Of a DNA stretch of 13,270 bases, positions 1-6,468 are shown piece by piece. How positions within the stretch are numbered: position 1 is the stretch's first letter; each line of letters opens with the position of its first letter. A model generated the notes under the pieces. That model was given only the letters and a program-made list of their open reading frames with translations, made no database searches and was not told the origin of the DNA. The position numbers and the translations under genes were made by a program. This stretch comes from Candidatus Saccharimonadota bacterium (lineage in GTDB: Bacteria > Patescibacteriota > Saccharimonadia > Saccharimonadales > Saccharimonadaceae): contig JAGQND010000016.1 in the NCBI GenBank assembly GCA_020428265.1, positions 1 through 13,270 on the forward strand. The letters are read 5' to 3'.

Positions 1-1097
1 ACGAACCTATGATGACCGGTATTATGGCTATTGACGCTATGTTCCCTATCGGTCGTAGCCAGAGTGAGCTTATCATTGGCGACCGCCAAACTGGTAAAAC
101 TGCAATTGCTATAGATACCATGATTAACCAGGGTCGTCAAAAAACTGGCGTGGTGAACATTTATGTGGCTATTGGTCAGAAGTTATCTAAAATTGCGCGC
201 CTTGTAGAGCGCCTCAAAGATGAAGGTGTGATGGATCAAACTATCATCGTGGCAACCGGCCCGAGCGATCCAGCGTCACTACTTTACCTTGCGCCATATT
301 CGGCAACTGCTATGGGTGAATACTTCCGCGACAACAAAGAGCACGCGCTCATTATCTACGATGATTTGACTAAACACGCTGTGGCTTACCGCCAAATGTC
401 ACTACTACTCCGCCGTCCACCAGGACGCGAGGCGTTCCCTGGCGACGTGTTCTACCTACACTCTCGCCTACTAGAGCGCTCAGCTAAGCTTAGCGACGAT
501 TTGGGTGCTGGTTCACTTACCGCACTTCCTATCATCGAAACTCAAGCTGGTGACATCTCGGCATATATTCCGACCAACGTTATATCTATTACTGACGGTC
601 AGATATTTATGGAAACCGACTTATTTAACCAAGGTATTCGCCCAGCTATTAGCGCCGGTCTATCTGTGAGCCGTGTTGGTGGTGATGCACAAACCAAATC
701 TGTTAAATCTGTTGGTTCTCACCTAAAGCTTGGCTTAAGTCAGTTCCGCGAGCTTGCAAGCTTTGCGCAGTTTGGTAGCGACCTAGACGAAGCAACTAAG
801 CAGCAAATCGAGCGTGGTCAGCGCTTAACTGAGCTTCTAAAACAGCACCAGTACACACCTATGGGTGTGTGGGAGCAAGTGGCGTCTATTTACGCGGTTA
901 ACAGTGGTGCATTTGACAAAGTACCTGTAGCGAAAATCCAAGATGCTAAGCTAGCTTACCTAACTCGCCTATGGACAGACCACAAAAAAGATATGCAAGA
1001 GCTCAACAAGGGTGACGAAAAAATTAGCGACGAAGCTCCAGTGGCTAAAACCCTAGAAAAAGTTGCCAAAGCCGCAGCGAAAGGCTTCGAGGAGTAG
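1..1097 (+). CDS. atpA: F1F0 ATP synthase subunit alpha, 3' part (5' end outside window)
   Basis: This is the non-catalytic nucleotide-binding subunit of the F1 head; it forms the alpha3beta3 hexamer with beta. The frame is open from base 3, so the first ATG (base 9) is internal. About 364 residues are present against roughly 500-510 in the family, so some 140-150 N-terminal residues are missing. Counting from that ATG: Walker A GDRQTGKT at 24-31, a Walker B region around LIIYDDLTKHA, the conserved block RRPPGREAFPGDVFYLHSR, and SVSRVGG carrying the arginine that reaches into the beta catalytic site. The usual PIGRGQRE before the P-loop reads PIGRSQSE here, a mild divergence. The gene ends in TAG three bases before the atpG GTG. 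The identity is certain from these motifs and from the order alpha-gamma-beta. Confidence 0.98.
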   Translation, partial: EPMMTGIMAIDAMFPIGRSQSELIIGDRQTGKTAIAIDTMINQGRQKTGVVNIYVAIGQKLSKIARLVERLKDEGVMDQTIIVATGPSDPASLLYLAPYSATAMGEYFRDNKEHALIIYDDLTKHAVAYRQMSLLLRRPPGREAFPGDVFYLHSRLLERSAKLSDDLGAGSLTALPIIETQAGDISAYIPTNVISITDGQIFMETDLFNQGIRPAISAGLSVSRVGGDAQTKSVKSVGSHLKLGLSQFRELASFAQFGSDLDEATKQQIERGQRLTELLKQHQYTPMGVWEQVASIYAVNSGAFDKVPVAKIQDAKLAYLTRLWTDHKKDMQELNKGDEKISDEAPVAKTLEKVAKAAAKGFEE

Positions 1098-1100
1098 ATT

Positions 1101-1970
1101 GTGTCTAGTACACGCGCTCTAAAAACGCGTATTCGCTCGGTGAAAAGCACCAAGCAGATTACTAAAGCTATGCAGCTGGTGGCGGCTAGTAAAATGCGCA
1201 AGGCTCAAGAGGTAGAAAAGGCTTCGGCACCTTATACTCGGCTAGCAAATGAGATTTTGACTCACTTGTCTAACTTAGGTGAAACCGACCGTCACCCGCT
1301 ATTTAAGAATAAGCCTAGCGTGAAATCACGATTACTTATAGTTATAGCTACAGATAAGGGTCTGGCTGGTGCGTACGATGCCAATGTACTTAAACTCTAT
1401 TCGAGGCAACTGCTAGACGACCAAGAAGCTGGTGTAAAAACCAAAACTATAGCAGTAGGTCGCCGCGCCAACAGGTTTGTATCTAAACTTAAGGGTGTAG
1501 AGGTAGTCGCGGCTTATCAAGACCTACCAGACGACCCAGCTGGTAGTCAATTGCGAGCAATAGTCGATACGGCCATAGAACTATTTATGGACGAGAGTGT
1601 AGGTGCCGTAGATGTGGTGTTTACAGAGTTTATAAGTAGCGTGCAGCAGCAAGCCACTATGCAGCGCATATTGCCTGCTGGCTACGAAGTTACAGAGGTA
1701 AGCGAGTCGGTTAGTTCGGCTGAGTTTGAGCCTAGCCCCGAGGAAGTCCTAGAGGCTATCACCTACCGCTTGGTAGAGGCTCAGGTGTATCATGCCCTGC
1801 TTACCGCACGCGCTAGCGAGTACATAATGCGTATGCTCGCCATGAAAAACGCCACAGATAACGCAACCGACCTGATAGATGATTTAACCCTAGAGATGAA
1901 CAAAGCTCGCCAGAGCGCCATAACGCAAGAACTGGCCGAAATAAGCGGCGGAGTGGAGGCGATGAAATGA
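1101..1970 (+). CDS. atpG: F1F0 ATP synthase subunit gamma
   Basis: This is the central rotor shaft of F1, which turns inside the alpha3beta3 ring and couples proton flow to catalysis. The protein is 289 aa, a normal family length. The N-terminal helix (TKQITKAMQLVAASKMRKAQ, about residues 17-36) and the C-terminal helix (MRMLAMKNATDNATDLI...NKARQSAITQELAEI) are the signature coiled-coil parts of gamma; the Rossmann-like middle domain is more divergent. The start is GTG at 1101. AGGAG at 1090-1094 lies across the atpA stop with a 6-nt spacer, so translation is probably coupled to atpA. The gene ends AAA TGA TAG: its TGA is followed at once by an in-frame TAG. The TGA also overlaps an ATG that opens a short frame leading to atpD. 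Confidence 0.97.
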   Translation: MSSTRALKTRIRSVKSTKQITKAMQLVAASKMRKAQEVEKASAPYTRLANEILTHLSNLGETDRHPLFKNKPSVKSRLLIVIATDKGLAGAYDANVLKLYSRQLLDDQEAGVKTKTIAVGRRANRFVSKLKGVEVVAAYQDLPDDPAGSQLRAIVDTAIELFMDESVGAVDVVFTEFISSVQQQATMQRILPAGYEVTEVSESVSSAEFEPSPEEVLEAITYRLVEAQVYHALLTARASEYIMRMLAMKNATDNATDLIDDLTLEMNKARQSAITQELAEISGGVEAMK

Positions 1971-2038
1971 TAGACACCAACTCACCAACAGGAATTAGCA
2001 AGCGAATAACCACACGAACTACAGAAGGAGAACAATAA
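1967..2038 (+). CDS. Putative 23-codon micro-ORF bridging atpG and atpD
   Basis: ATG at 1967-1969 overlaps the atpG TGA as ATGA. The frame runs 23 sense codons (MIDTNSPTGI, then SKRITTRTTEGEQ) to TAA at 2036-2038, whose last A is the first base of the atpD ATG. A perfect GGAGG at 1955-1959 sits 7 nt before its ATG, inside the atpG 3' end. Everything between atpG and atpD is therefore translatable without a gap. The peptide is polar, Thr-rich and basic in the middle, with no recognisable domain. It may be a translational-coupling cistron whose product is unimportant, a real small protein, or chance. The signals are seen directly; function is unknown. Confidence 0.35.
   Translation: MIDTNSPTGISKRITTRTTEGEQ
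2025..2030 (+). promoter_or_regulatory. Shine-Dalgarno site of atpD
   Basis: AAGGAG lies 7 nt before the atpD ATG. It is the strongest ribosome binding site in the window, in keeping with high demand for the beta subunit. It also lies inside the bridging 23-codon frame, so ribosomes reading that frame would pass over it. Confidence 0.8.
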
Positions 2039-3438
2039 TGGCAAAGACAGTAGACAAAAAGCAACTAAAAGACGGCAAGATTATAGCTGTTGTTGGTGTG
2101 GTTGTTGACGTTGAGTTTGGTGATGACGCTAAGCTTCCGGCTATTTACCACGCCCTACAGGTAGAACTGGACGGCAAAAAAATCACACTAGAGGTAGCGC
2201 AGCACCTTGACGAGCACTCTGTGCGCGCAATTGCCCTAAGTAGTACCGACGGATTAAAGCGCGGTCAGGCAGTAGCTAACACCGGTGCGGCCATAAGTGT
2301 ACCCGTGGGCGATGTAACCAAAGGTCGCATGTTCAACGTTGTGGGTGAGCCTATAGACAACATGCCAATGCCTAAGACTTTTGATGTAGCGCCTATTCAC
2401 AAAGCTCCACCAGCTCTTACTGAGCAGTCTAATAAAGCCGAAATCCTAGAAACTGGTATTAAGGTTATCGACCTTATAGCTCCACTTACTAAGGGTGGTA
2501 AAGCTGGTCTATTTGCTGGTGCTGGTGTGGGTAAAACCGTGCTTATTCAAGAGCTCATCTTTAACATTGCGAAATTCCACAAGGGTAACTCTGTGTTTGC
2601 TGGTGTGGGTGAGCGTACTCGCGAAGGTAACGACCTATATCATGAAATGGAAGAAGCTGGCGTGCTACCGCAAACAGCGCTTGTATTTGGCCAAATGAAC
2701 GAGCCACCTGGAGCGCGTCTACGCGTAGCGCTATCGGGCCTAGCTATGGCCGAAGCGTTTCGTGACAAGGGTCAAGACGTACTACTTTTCGTCGATAACA
2801 TCTTCCGCTACACACAGGCCGGTGCCGAGGTGTCTGCCCTACTTGGCCGTTTGCCGTCTGCAGTGGGCTATCAGCCCAACTTGCAACAAGAAATGGGTAT
2901 GCTGCAAGAGCGTATTACGAGTACTAAAAAGGGTTCAATTACCAGCGTGCAGGCTGTATATGTGCCAGCCGATGACATGACTGACCCAGCGCCAGCAACT
3001 ACATTTGCCCACCTCGATGCTACCATCAGCATGAATCGTGCCTTAACTGAAATCGGTATTTACCCTGCAGTGGACGTGCTTGATAGCACTAGTAATTCAC
3101 TTGACCCAGAAGTTGTGGGTGAAGAGCACTACCGTATAGCCCGTGAAGTGCAGCGTACTATGCAGGAATACAAGGATTTGCAAGATATAATTGCGATTCT
3201 AGGTATGGAAGAGCTATCTGACGAGCAAAAAGCAACCGTAAACCGTGCTCGCCGCTTGCAACGCTTCTTTGCACAGCCTTTCCACGTGGCAGAGCAGTTT
3301 ACGGGCAACAAGGGTGTGTACGCTAAGCTAGAAGACACTATCAAGGACGCAGCTGATATATTGGCTGGTAAGTACGATAACAAGCCAGAGAGCTGGTTCT
3401 ACATGGCTCCAGGCCCTCTAAGCGAGAAAAAAGACTAA
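2038..3438 (+). CDS. atpD: F1F0 ATP synthase subunit beta (catalytic)
   Basis: This is the catalytic subunit of F1, making ATP from ADP and phosphate (or hydrolysing it) at the alpha/beta interfaces. It is 466 aa, normal for the family. Visible motifs are Walker A GAGVGKT at residues 161-167, GERTREGNDLYHEM with the catalytic Glu, NEPPGARLRVAL, Walker B DVLLFVDNIFRYTQAG, the PSAVGYQP and VPADDMTDPAP blocks, and the DELSEED-loop equivalent EELSDEQ that contacts gamma. Several otherwise very constant positions differ: FGGAGVGKT is FAGAGVGKT, FRFTQAGSE is FRYTQAGAE, and DPLDSTSR is DVLDSTSN. The core catalytic residues are kept, so an active enzyme is expected. It is the last gene before an intrinsic terminator; atpC does not follow directly, which is unusual. 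Confidence 0.98.
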   Translation: MAKTVDKKQLKDGKIIAVVGVVVDVEFGDDAKLPAIYHALQVELDGKKITLEVAQHLDEHSVRAIALSSTDGLKRGQAVANTGAAISVPVGDVTKGRMFNVVGEPIDNMPMPKTFDVAPIHKAPPALTEQSNKAEILETGIKVIDLIAPLTKGGKAGLFAGAGVGKTVLIQELIFNIAKFHKGNSVFAGVGERTREGNDLYHEMEEAGVLPQTALVFGQMNEPPGARLRVALSGLAMAEAFRDKGQDVLLFVDNIFRYTQAGAEVSALLGRLPSAVGYQPNLQQEMGMLQERITSTKKGSITSVQAVYVPADDMTDPAPATTFAHLDATISMNRALTEIGIYPAVDVLDSTSNSLDPEVVGEEHYRIAREVQRTMQEYKDLQDIIAILGMEELSDEQKATVNRARRLQRFFAQPFHVAEQFTGNKGVYAKLEDTIKDAADILAGKYDNKPESWFYMAPGPLSEKKD

Positions 3439-3461
3439 TTTTCTAGTTAAAAAATCAAAAC

Positions 3462-3486
3462 CGCTCCCCTAAAAAGGAGCGTTTTT
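3462..3486 (+). terminator. Intrinsic terminator after atpD
   Basis: CGCTCC (3462-3467) pairs with GGAGCG (3476-3481) around an 8-nt loop and is followed directly by TTTTT. A run of A before the stem can extend the pairing into the T run, with one bulged C. It starts 23 bases after the atpD stop and probably ends the F1 transcript, separating it from the genes downstream. Confidence 0.85.
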
Positions 3487-3515
3487 GATGATATTGATAA
3501 AAATACAAAAAAATC

Positions 3516-3543
3516 TTGAAATCTTCATACATGCGAGTACAAT
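3516..3543 (+). promoter_or_regulatory. Candidate sigma70-type promoter for the 3586 gene
   Basis: TTGAAA (3516-3521), a 16-nt spacer and TACAAT (3538-3543) lie between the atpD terminator and the next gene. The implied transcript would have a leader of about 35 nt carrying GGAG at 3577-3580, 5 nt before ATG. This makes the 3586 gene one of the few transcription-unit starts here with a normal leader. Confidence 0.55.
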
Positions 3544-3585
3544 AAAGTATCGAAGTTACAAATAAAATCTAAATACGGAGAATGT

Positions 3586-4443
3586 ATGACATTGGAAACT
3601 CTGGCGAGCGAACGCGACGCGATGACTTTGAATTGTGCTATTGGATCAATTGAGGCTGATGAAAGCCAACTAGAACAACTAGATGAAATGACCGAGCGTG
3701 TCGAAAGTGGTGAATTTCATACCACTACGGACGTGTTGATTATTTGCGCCTGTGTAGACGGGCGTTGCGACGTACACGGCAATGAACTTTTGCCAAATAG
3801 TGCCGGCGGTACTGAGTCTATAATGGTGGCTGACGATTTGACTCACAAGAGATTTGCCGAAAATACCGATGGCTCAACAGCAGCGCAGTATAGGTCTGTA
3901 CTGGAATTTTTGAGTGAAATGGGCCAGCCTAGGGGGGGGCATACGGCGGTGGAGCTACACGGCGCACCGAGTGGTTGTGGTGCTAACGATAAACTACCAG
4001 CCATATATGATTTTATTGCTACGCATGGCGCTGATTTGCGTCGCATGGCTGCTCAGCTAGGAGTTGAGCTAGACGACGCAACCCATGATATGCTCGTATC
4101 TAATGCTGTGGGACGCACTCAATTTTCGGACGGCTCTGAATTACTAAATGACTTGAAAACTACGCCAGATGCAAAGGTGGCAGAGCTAGAAGGTGCTCAC
4201 CGCGAAGTGATAGTAGCCGTTAACACTAAATTTGGCACTACACTTGACCGTGAAGCTTTGCGCGCAGCCTACCCAGATTTGCAGGCATTTAACGTAGATG
4301 CCTGGTCATTTGTCACGACTGCTCGCCTACTTACAGATGACCCACAAGAGGCATCTGAGCTCGCTGCGGCCATGACTTACTATAACTTAGCTACAGCTTG
4401 TGTACTTGCCGGTAAGTCTATGCGTGTAGTTGTGGTCAAATAG
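3586..4443 (+). CDS. Unassigned protein, paralog of the 4971 gene; possible carbonic-anhydrase-like metal site
   Basis: This 285-aa protein has no signal peptide or membrane segment, so it is probably cytoplasmic. I do not firmly recognise the family. Candidate metal-site residues are C56-V-D58-G-R60, H119 (also H125) and C131 in SGCGANDKLPAIY. Other blocks shared with the paralog are SAGG/SAGA near 72-75, ADDLT at 82-86, RTQFS at 177-181, HREVIVAVN at 205-213, the DLQAFNVDAWS region at 231-241, and the tail N..A..VLAG...R.VVVK. A Cys, Asp-Arg dyad, His, Cys order is typical of beta carbonic anhydrases, and the layout also recalls the cadmium (CDCA) class; this is inference, not a search result. 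An 8-G run (3932-3939) lies just before H119. The gene has its own promoter and sits between atpD and atpC. Confidence 0.85.
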   Translation: MTLETLASERDAMTLNCAIGSIEADESQLEQLDEMTERVESGEFHTTTDVLIICACVDGRCDVHGNELLPNSAGGTESIMVADDLTHKRFAENTDGSTAAQYRSVLEFLSEMGQPRGGHTAVELHGAPSGCGANDKLPAIYDFIATHGADLRRMAAQLGVELDDATHDMLVSNAVGRTQFSDGSELLNDLKTTPDAKVAELEGAHREVIVAVNTKFGTTLDREALRAAYPDLQAFNVDAWSFVTTARLLTDDPQEASELAAAMTYYNLATACVLAGKSMRVVVVK

Positions 4444-4463
4444 TATACGAAACCCCAGAATAT

Positions 4464-4472
4464 TGCTATAAT
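4464..4472 (+). promoter_or_regulatory. Extended -10 promoter giving a leaderless atpC mRNA
   Basis: TGCTATAAT (TG at 4464-4465, consensus TATAAT at 4467-4472) ends 7 nt before the atpC ATG. Transcription would start at or next to the ATG. There is no Shine-Dalgarno sequence in the 36-bp gap and no convincing -35 box, so the extended -10 element would carry recognition. Confidence 0.65.
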
Positions 4473-4479
4473 ATAACAG

Positions 4480-4902
4480 ATGAAACTACAACTTGTTACC
4501 CTACTGGGCGTCAAAGTCGATGCCGATGTGTACGAAGTAATCTTGCCTACAAAAGATGGTGAGATTGCTGTGTTTCCTGGTCACGAGCCACTTGTGGGCA
4601 TAGCTGTGTCGGGTGCTATAGCCGTACGCCATAACAAGGGCGATGCTGACAGTTCCCTTGAGTATTTTGCGATATCTGGTGGTGTGATAGAAATCGACCA
4701 GCATAACGTACGCGTGCTTGTAGACGAAGCCGATAATGGCGAAGATATCATTGAAGCCGAGAGTAAAGCGGCGCTAGAGCGTGCCCTAAAAATGCGTGAA
4801 AATGCTAGTAGTCAGGTAGAAATAGAAAAAGCCAATCAGCTAGTAGACCGTCATGCGGTACGCTTGAAGGTTGCCGACCTCCGTCGTCGACATCGCCACT
4901 AG
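4480..4902 (+). CDS. atpC: F1F0 ATP synthase subunit epsilon
   Basis: This rotor subunit sits at the foot of gamma and in many bacteria inhibits ATP hydrolysis through its C-terminal helices. It is 140 aa, a normal length. The N-terminal beta-sandwich shows the family pattern EVILPTKDGEIAVFPGHEPL, then a G-A-I-A-V strand and FAISGGVIEI. The C-terminal part (about 88-140: SKAALERALKMRENA to RLKVADLRRR) is the two-helix hairpin. The gene is not in its usual place directly after atpD: a terminator, a promoter and the 3586 gene intervene. It has its own extended -10 promoter and appears leaderless, so epsilon supply may be set apart from alpha, gamma and beta. Identity is secure from the sequence pattern and context. 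Confidence 0.93.
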   Translation: MKLQLVTLLGVKVDADVYEVILPTKDGEIAVFPGHEPLVGIAVSGAIAVRHNKGDADSSLEYFAISGGVIEIDQHNVRVLVDEADNGEDIIEAESKAALERALKMRENASSQVEIEKANQLVDRHAVRLKVADLRRRHRH

Positions 4903-4970
4903 AATATTTATCCCTCAGGTAGTAAAATATAAGTAAGAGCTTAAGCTTAATATTAATATTAATATTATAT
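4903..4970 (+). promoter_or_regulatory. AT-rich promoter region of the 4971 gene, leaderless start likely
   Basis: The 68-bp gap holds a 10-bp perfect palindrome AGCTTAAGCT (about 4938-4947) and then about three overlapping copies of the 6-bp unit AATATT running up to the ATG. Several -10-like hexamers (TAATAT at 4954-4959, TATTAA at 4957-4962) lie 8-11 nt before the ATG. There is no Shine-Dalgarno sequence. I see no terminator for atpC here, so readthrough from atpC is possible too. Confidence 0.45.
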
Positions 4971-5819
4971 ATGGATCAAGGATCACAACAGATACTTTTG
5001 TTTGACGGCGCCGAGGGCACGGTAGAGCCTAGTCCTGAGCGGTTTACTCAGGTTGATTCTTTGGCGCGTGATTTAAGCGCTGGCAAGTACTATGTAAGTA
5101 CAGCAGAGGAGTTGCCTTATAGGTGTATGGAGGGGCGTCCGTCTAATTCTGCTGTCCCCGCACCTATGAGTGCTGGCGCAACTTTGGGCGTGTATATAGC
5201 AGATGAACTTACCGTGCGCGAGTTTACCTCTGTAGATATAAGTATCGAGGGCGGGTTTAAAAATGTCATCAATGATTTGCACAGTCAAAACTTACCAGTG
5301 GGCGCACACGACGACGATACACATAGTAGTCCTCAAGATTGTGGCTGTGGCGTATTTGACAATCTACCTAGAATATACGGTATGATTACGCGTAAGCCAG
5401 ACGTAGTCAAAAAATACGTCGAGATTATTCTTGGTGCGGGCGTGGTGGGTGCTGAGTTGGAGCAGCGTATACTCCGTAATGCTAGTCAGCGTACACAGTT
5501 TTCGTATGGAGCAGATATTTATAATGTTATAAAAAATATTGATACCGTACATAGCGAAACATTGCATGGTGATAACCGCGAAGCCGTGCTGGTATTTAAC
5601 TGGCGCGATGGCCAAGTACTGTCGGCGGCGGCAGTTGCGGGTGTTTATAGCGACTTACAGGTATTTAGTGTCGATGTATGGTCTATCATAAAAGCTTGCG
5701 AGAAATCCAGTAAAGACCCTAGAAATATTGGCCCTATGATAATAGGTATGATGTACTTCAACGTGGCGGCTAGTCTAGTGTTGGCCGGCCCAGCTACTCG
5801 CCTAGTTGTTGTAAAGTAG
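4971..5819 (+). CDS. Unassigned protein, paralog of the 3586 gene; possible carbonic-anhydrase-like metal site
   Basis: This 282-aa protein lacks a signal peptide and membrane segments. It aligns over most of its length with the 285-aa product encoded on the other side of atpC. It keeps C52-M-E54-G-R56 (Asp replaced by Glu), SAGA at 67-70, ADELT at 77-81, H113 and H118, C124-G-C126-G, DNLPRIYGMI, RTQFSYG at 174-180, DNREAVLVFN at 201-210, SDLQVFSVDVWSII, and the tail NVAASLVLAG..TRLVVVK. The SAGKYYVSTAEELPYRC stretch before the Cys matches SGEFHTTTDVLIICAC in the paralog. The Asp-to-Glu change and the extra Cys may mean a changed metal or activity. The start is the ATG at 4971, without a ribosome binding site. 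Function is unknown; a beta/CDCA-like hydratase is a hypothesis only. Confidence 0.85.
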   Translation: MDQGSQQILLFDGAEGTVEPSPERFTQVDSLARDLSAGKYYVSTAEELPYRCMEGRPSNSAVPAPMSAGATLGVYIADELTVREFTSVDISIEGGFKNVINDLHSQNLPVGAHDDDTHSSPQDCGCGVFDNLPRIYGMITRKPDVVKKYVEIILGAGVVGAELEQRILRNASQRTQFSYGADIYNVIKNIDTVHSETLHGDNREAVLVFNWRDGQVLSAAAVAGVYSDLQVFSVDVWSIIKACEKSSKDPRNIGPMIIGMMYFNVAASLVLAGPATRLVVVK

Positions 5820-5847
5820 ATAAAGCTTATGCTAAACTTTATACGTA

Positions 5848-5853
5848 TATAAC
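5848..5853 (+). promoter_or_regulatory. Candidate -10 box for the surface-protein cluster
   Basis: TATAAC ends 12 nt before the ATG at 5866, and a second hexamer, TACATA (5855-5860), ends 5 nt before it. Neither leaves room for a Shine-Dalgarno site and none is seen. The 46-bp gap after the 4971 gene has no terminator hairpin. Confidence 0.4.
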
Positions 5854-5865
5854 GTACATAAATAT

Positions 5866-6150
5866 ATGAATTTTGCTCAGCTTACTAGGTATAAATATTT
5901 TTGGCCAATAGCCATAGTTGTCGCTGTACTGATATTTTTTGGTGTAGCAGCTTTGTTTAATACACTAGGCATAACTGGCAATTCAAACGTAGCGCGCCAA
6001 GTAGATAATACTAAAACCGTAGCTACCAAAGATGACATAGAGCAAAATATAGATGCACTGGGTACATCGGTGCGACAATCGTTGCAAGATCACGCAGCCG
6101 CAAAGGCGGCACTAGCTGATAATCAAAATAGAATAAAAGTATCTTACTAA
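5866..6150 (+). CDS. Small signal-anchor membrane protein (paralog of the 6159 product)
   Basis: This 94-aa protein has a short basic N-terminus (R8, K10), one hydrophobic segment at about 12-32 (YFWPIAIVVAVLIFFGVAAL), then an outside domain of about 60 residues. The topology should be N-in/C-out by the positive-inside rule. The outer part is polar and helical, ending in DHAAAKAALADNQNRIKVSY. It resembles the next gene product in order and spacing: NVA.Q, VATK, I..N, SLQ, D.AAAKA, A.N and a final KV. No catalytic motif or cysteine is present. It is probably the first gene of a three-gene unit (gaps of 8 and 1 bp) leading to a secreted cysteine-containing protein, so a role in the cell envelope is likely. 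I do not recognise the family. Confidence 0.75.
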   Translation: MNFAQLTRYKYFWPIAIVVAVLIFFGVAALFNTLGITGNSNVARQVDNTKTVATKDDIEQNIDALGTSVRQSLQDHAAAKAALADNQNRIKVSY

Positions 6151-6158
6151 GGGGGCAA

Positions 6159-6467
6159 ATGGAACCGACTTACAAAACAGATAATAGTGCAAGATCACGA
6201 CGGCCAATAGTCATAGCGGCGGCGGCAGTTTTGGTATTTGTGGCTTTGATTATACTTACGGTTGTTATGTTTGCAAACAATGACACCAAAAAGATTACAA
6301 ACGTAGCAGACCAGACACCCGAAACAAGTAGCGTGGCTACAAAAAGCATGATAGACAAGAATTTATCTACTACAAAAGATAGTTTACAGCAGGCTTCGCT
6401 AGATCAAGCGGCGGCCAAAGCGGTGATAGCAAATAACAATAACGCGCAGGTCAAGGTGGGGCAATAA
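6159..6467 (+). CDS. Small signal-anchor membrane protein (paralog of the 5866 product)
   Basis: This 102-aa protein has an N-terminal tail of about 15 residues with R12, R14 and R15, a hydrophobic segment at about 16-39, and an outer segment of about 60 residues containing TNVADQ, SVATKSMIDKN, SLQQASLDQAAAKAVIANN and a final QVKVGQ. The outer half aligns with that of the preceding protein, so the pair arose by duplication although the membrane anchors differ. A G-rich AAGGGGG ends 3 nt before ATG, a close-set ribosome site. The ATG lies 8 bp after the previous stop. There are no cysteines and no enzyme motif. The two may pair with each other or with the next, secreted protein; that is inference from gene order. 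Confidence 0.75.
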   Translation: MEPTYKTDNSARSRRPIVIAAAAVLVFVALIILTVVMFANNDTKKITNVADQTPETSSVATKSMIDKNLSTTKDSLQQASLDQAAAKAVIANNNNAQVKVGQ

Positions 6468-6468
6468 T

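Noticed and set aside
956..2064. Minus-strand frames of about 80 codons opposite atpA and atpG
   Set aside because: They lie against strongly conserved ATP synthase genes and show no protein-like pattern or ribosome site of their own.
4948..4970. AATATT repeats as a possible repeat array or iteron
   Set aside because: Only about three overlapping 6-bp units; best explained as an AT-rich promoter region directly before an ATG.
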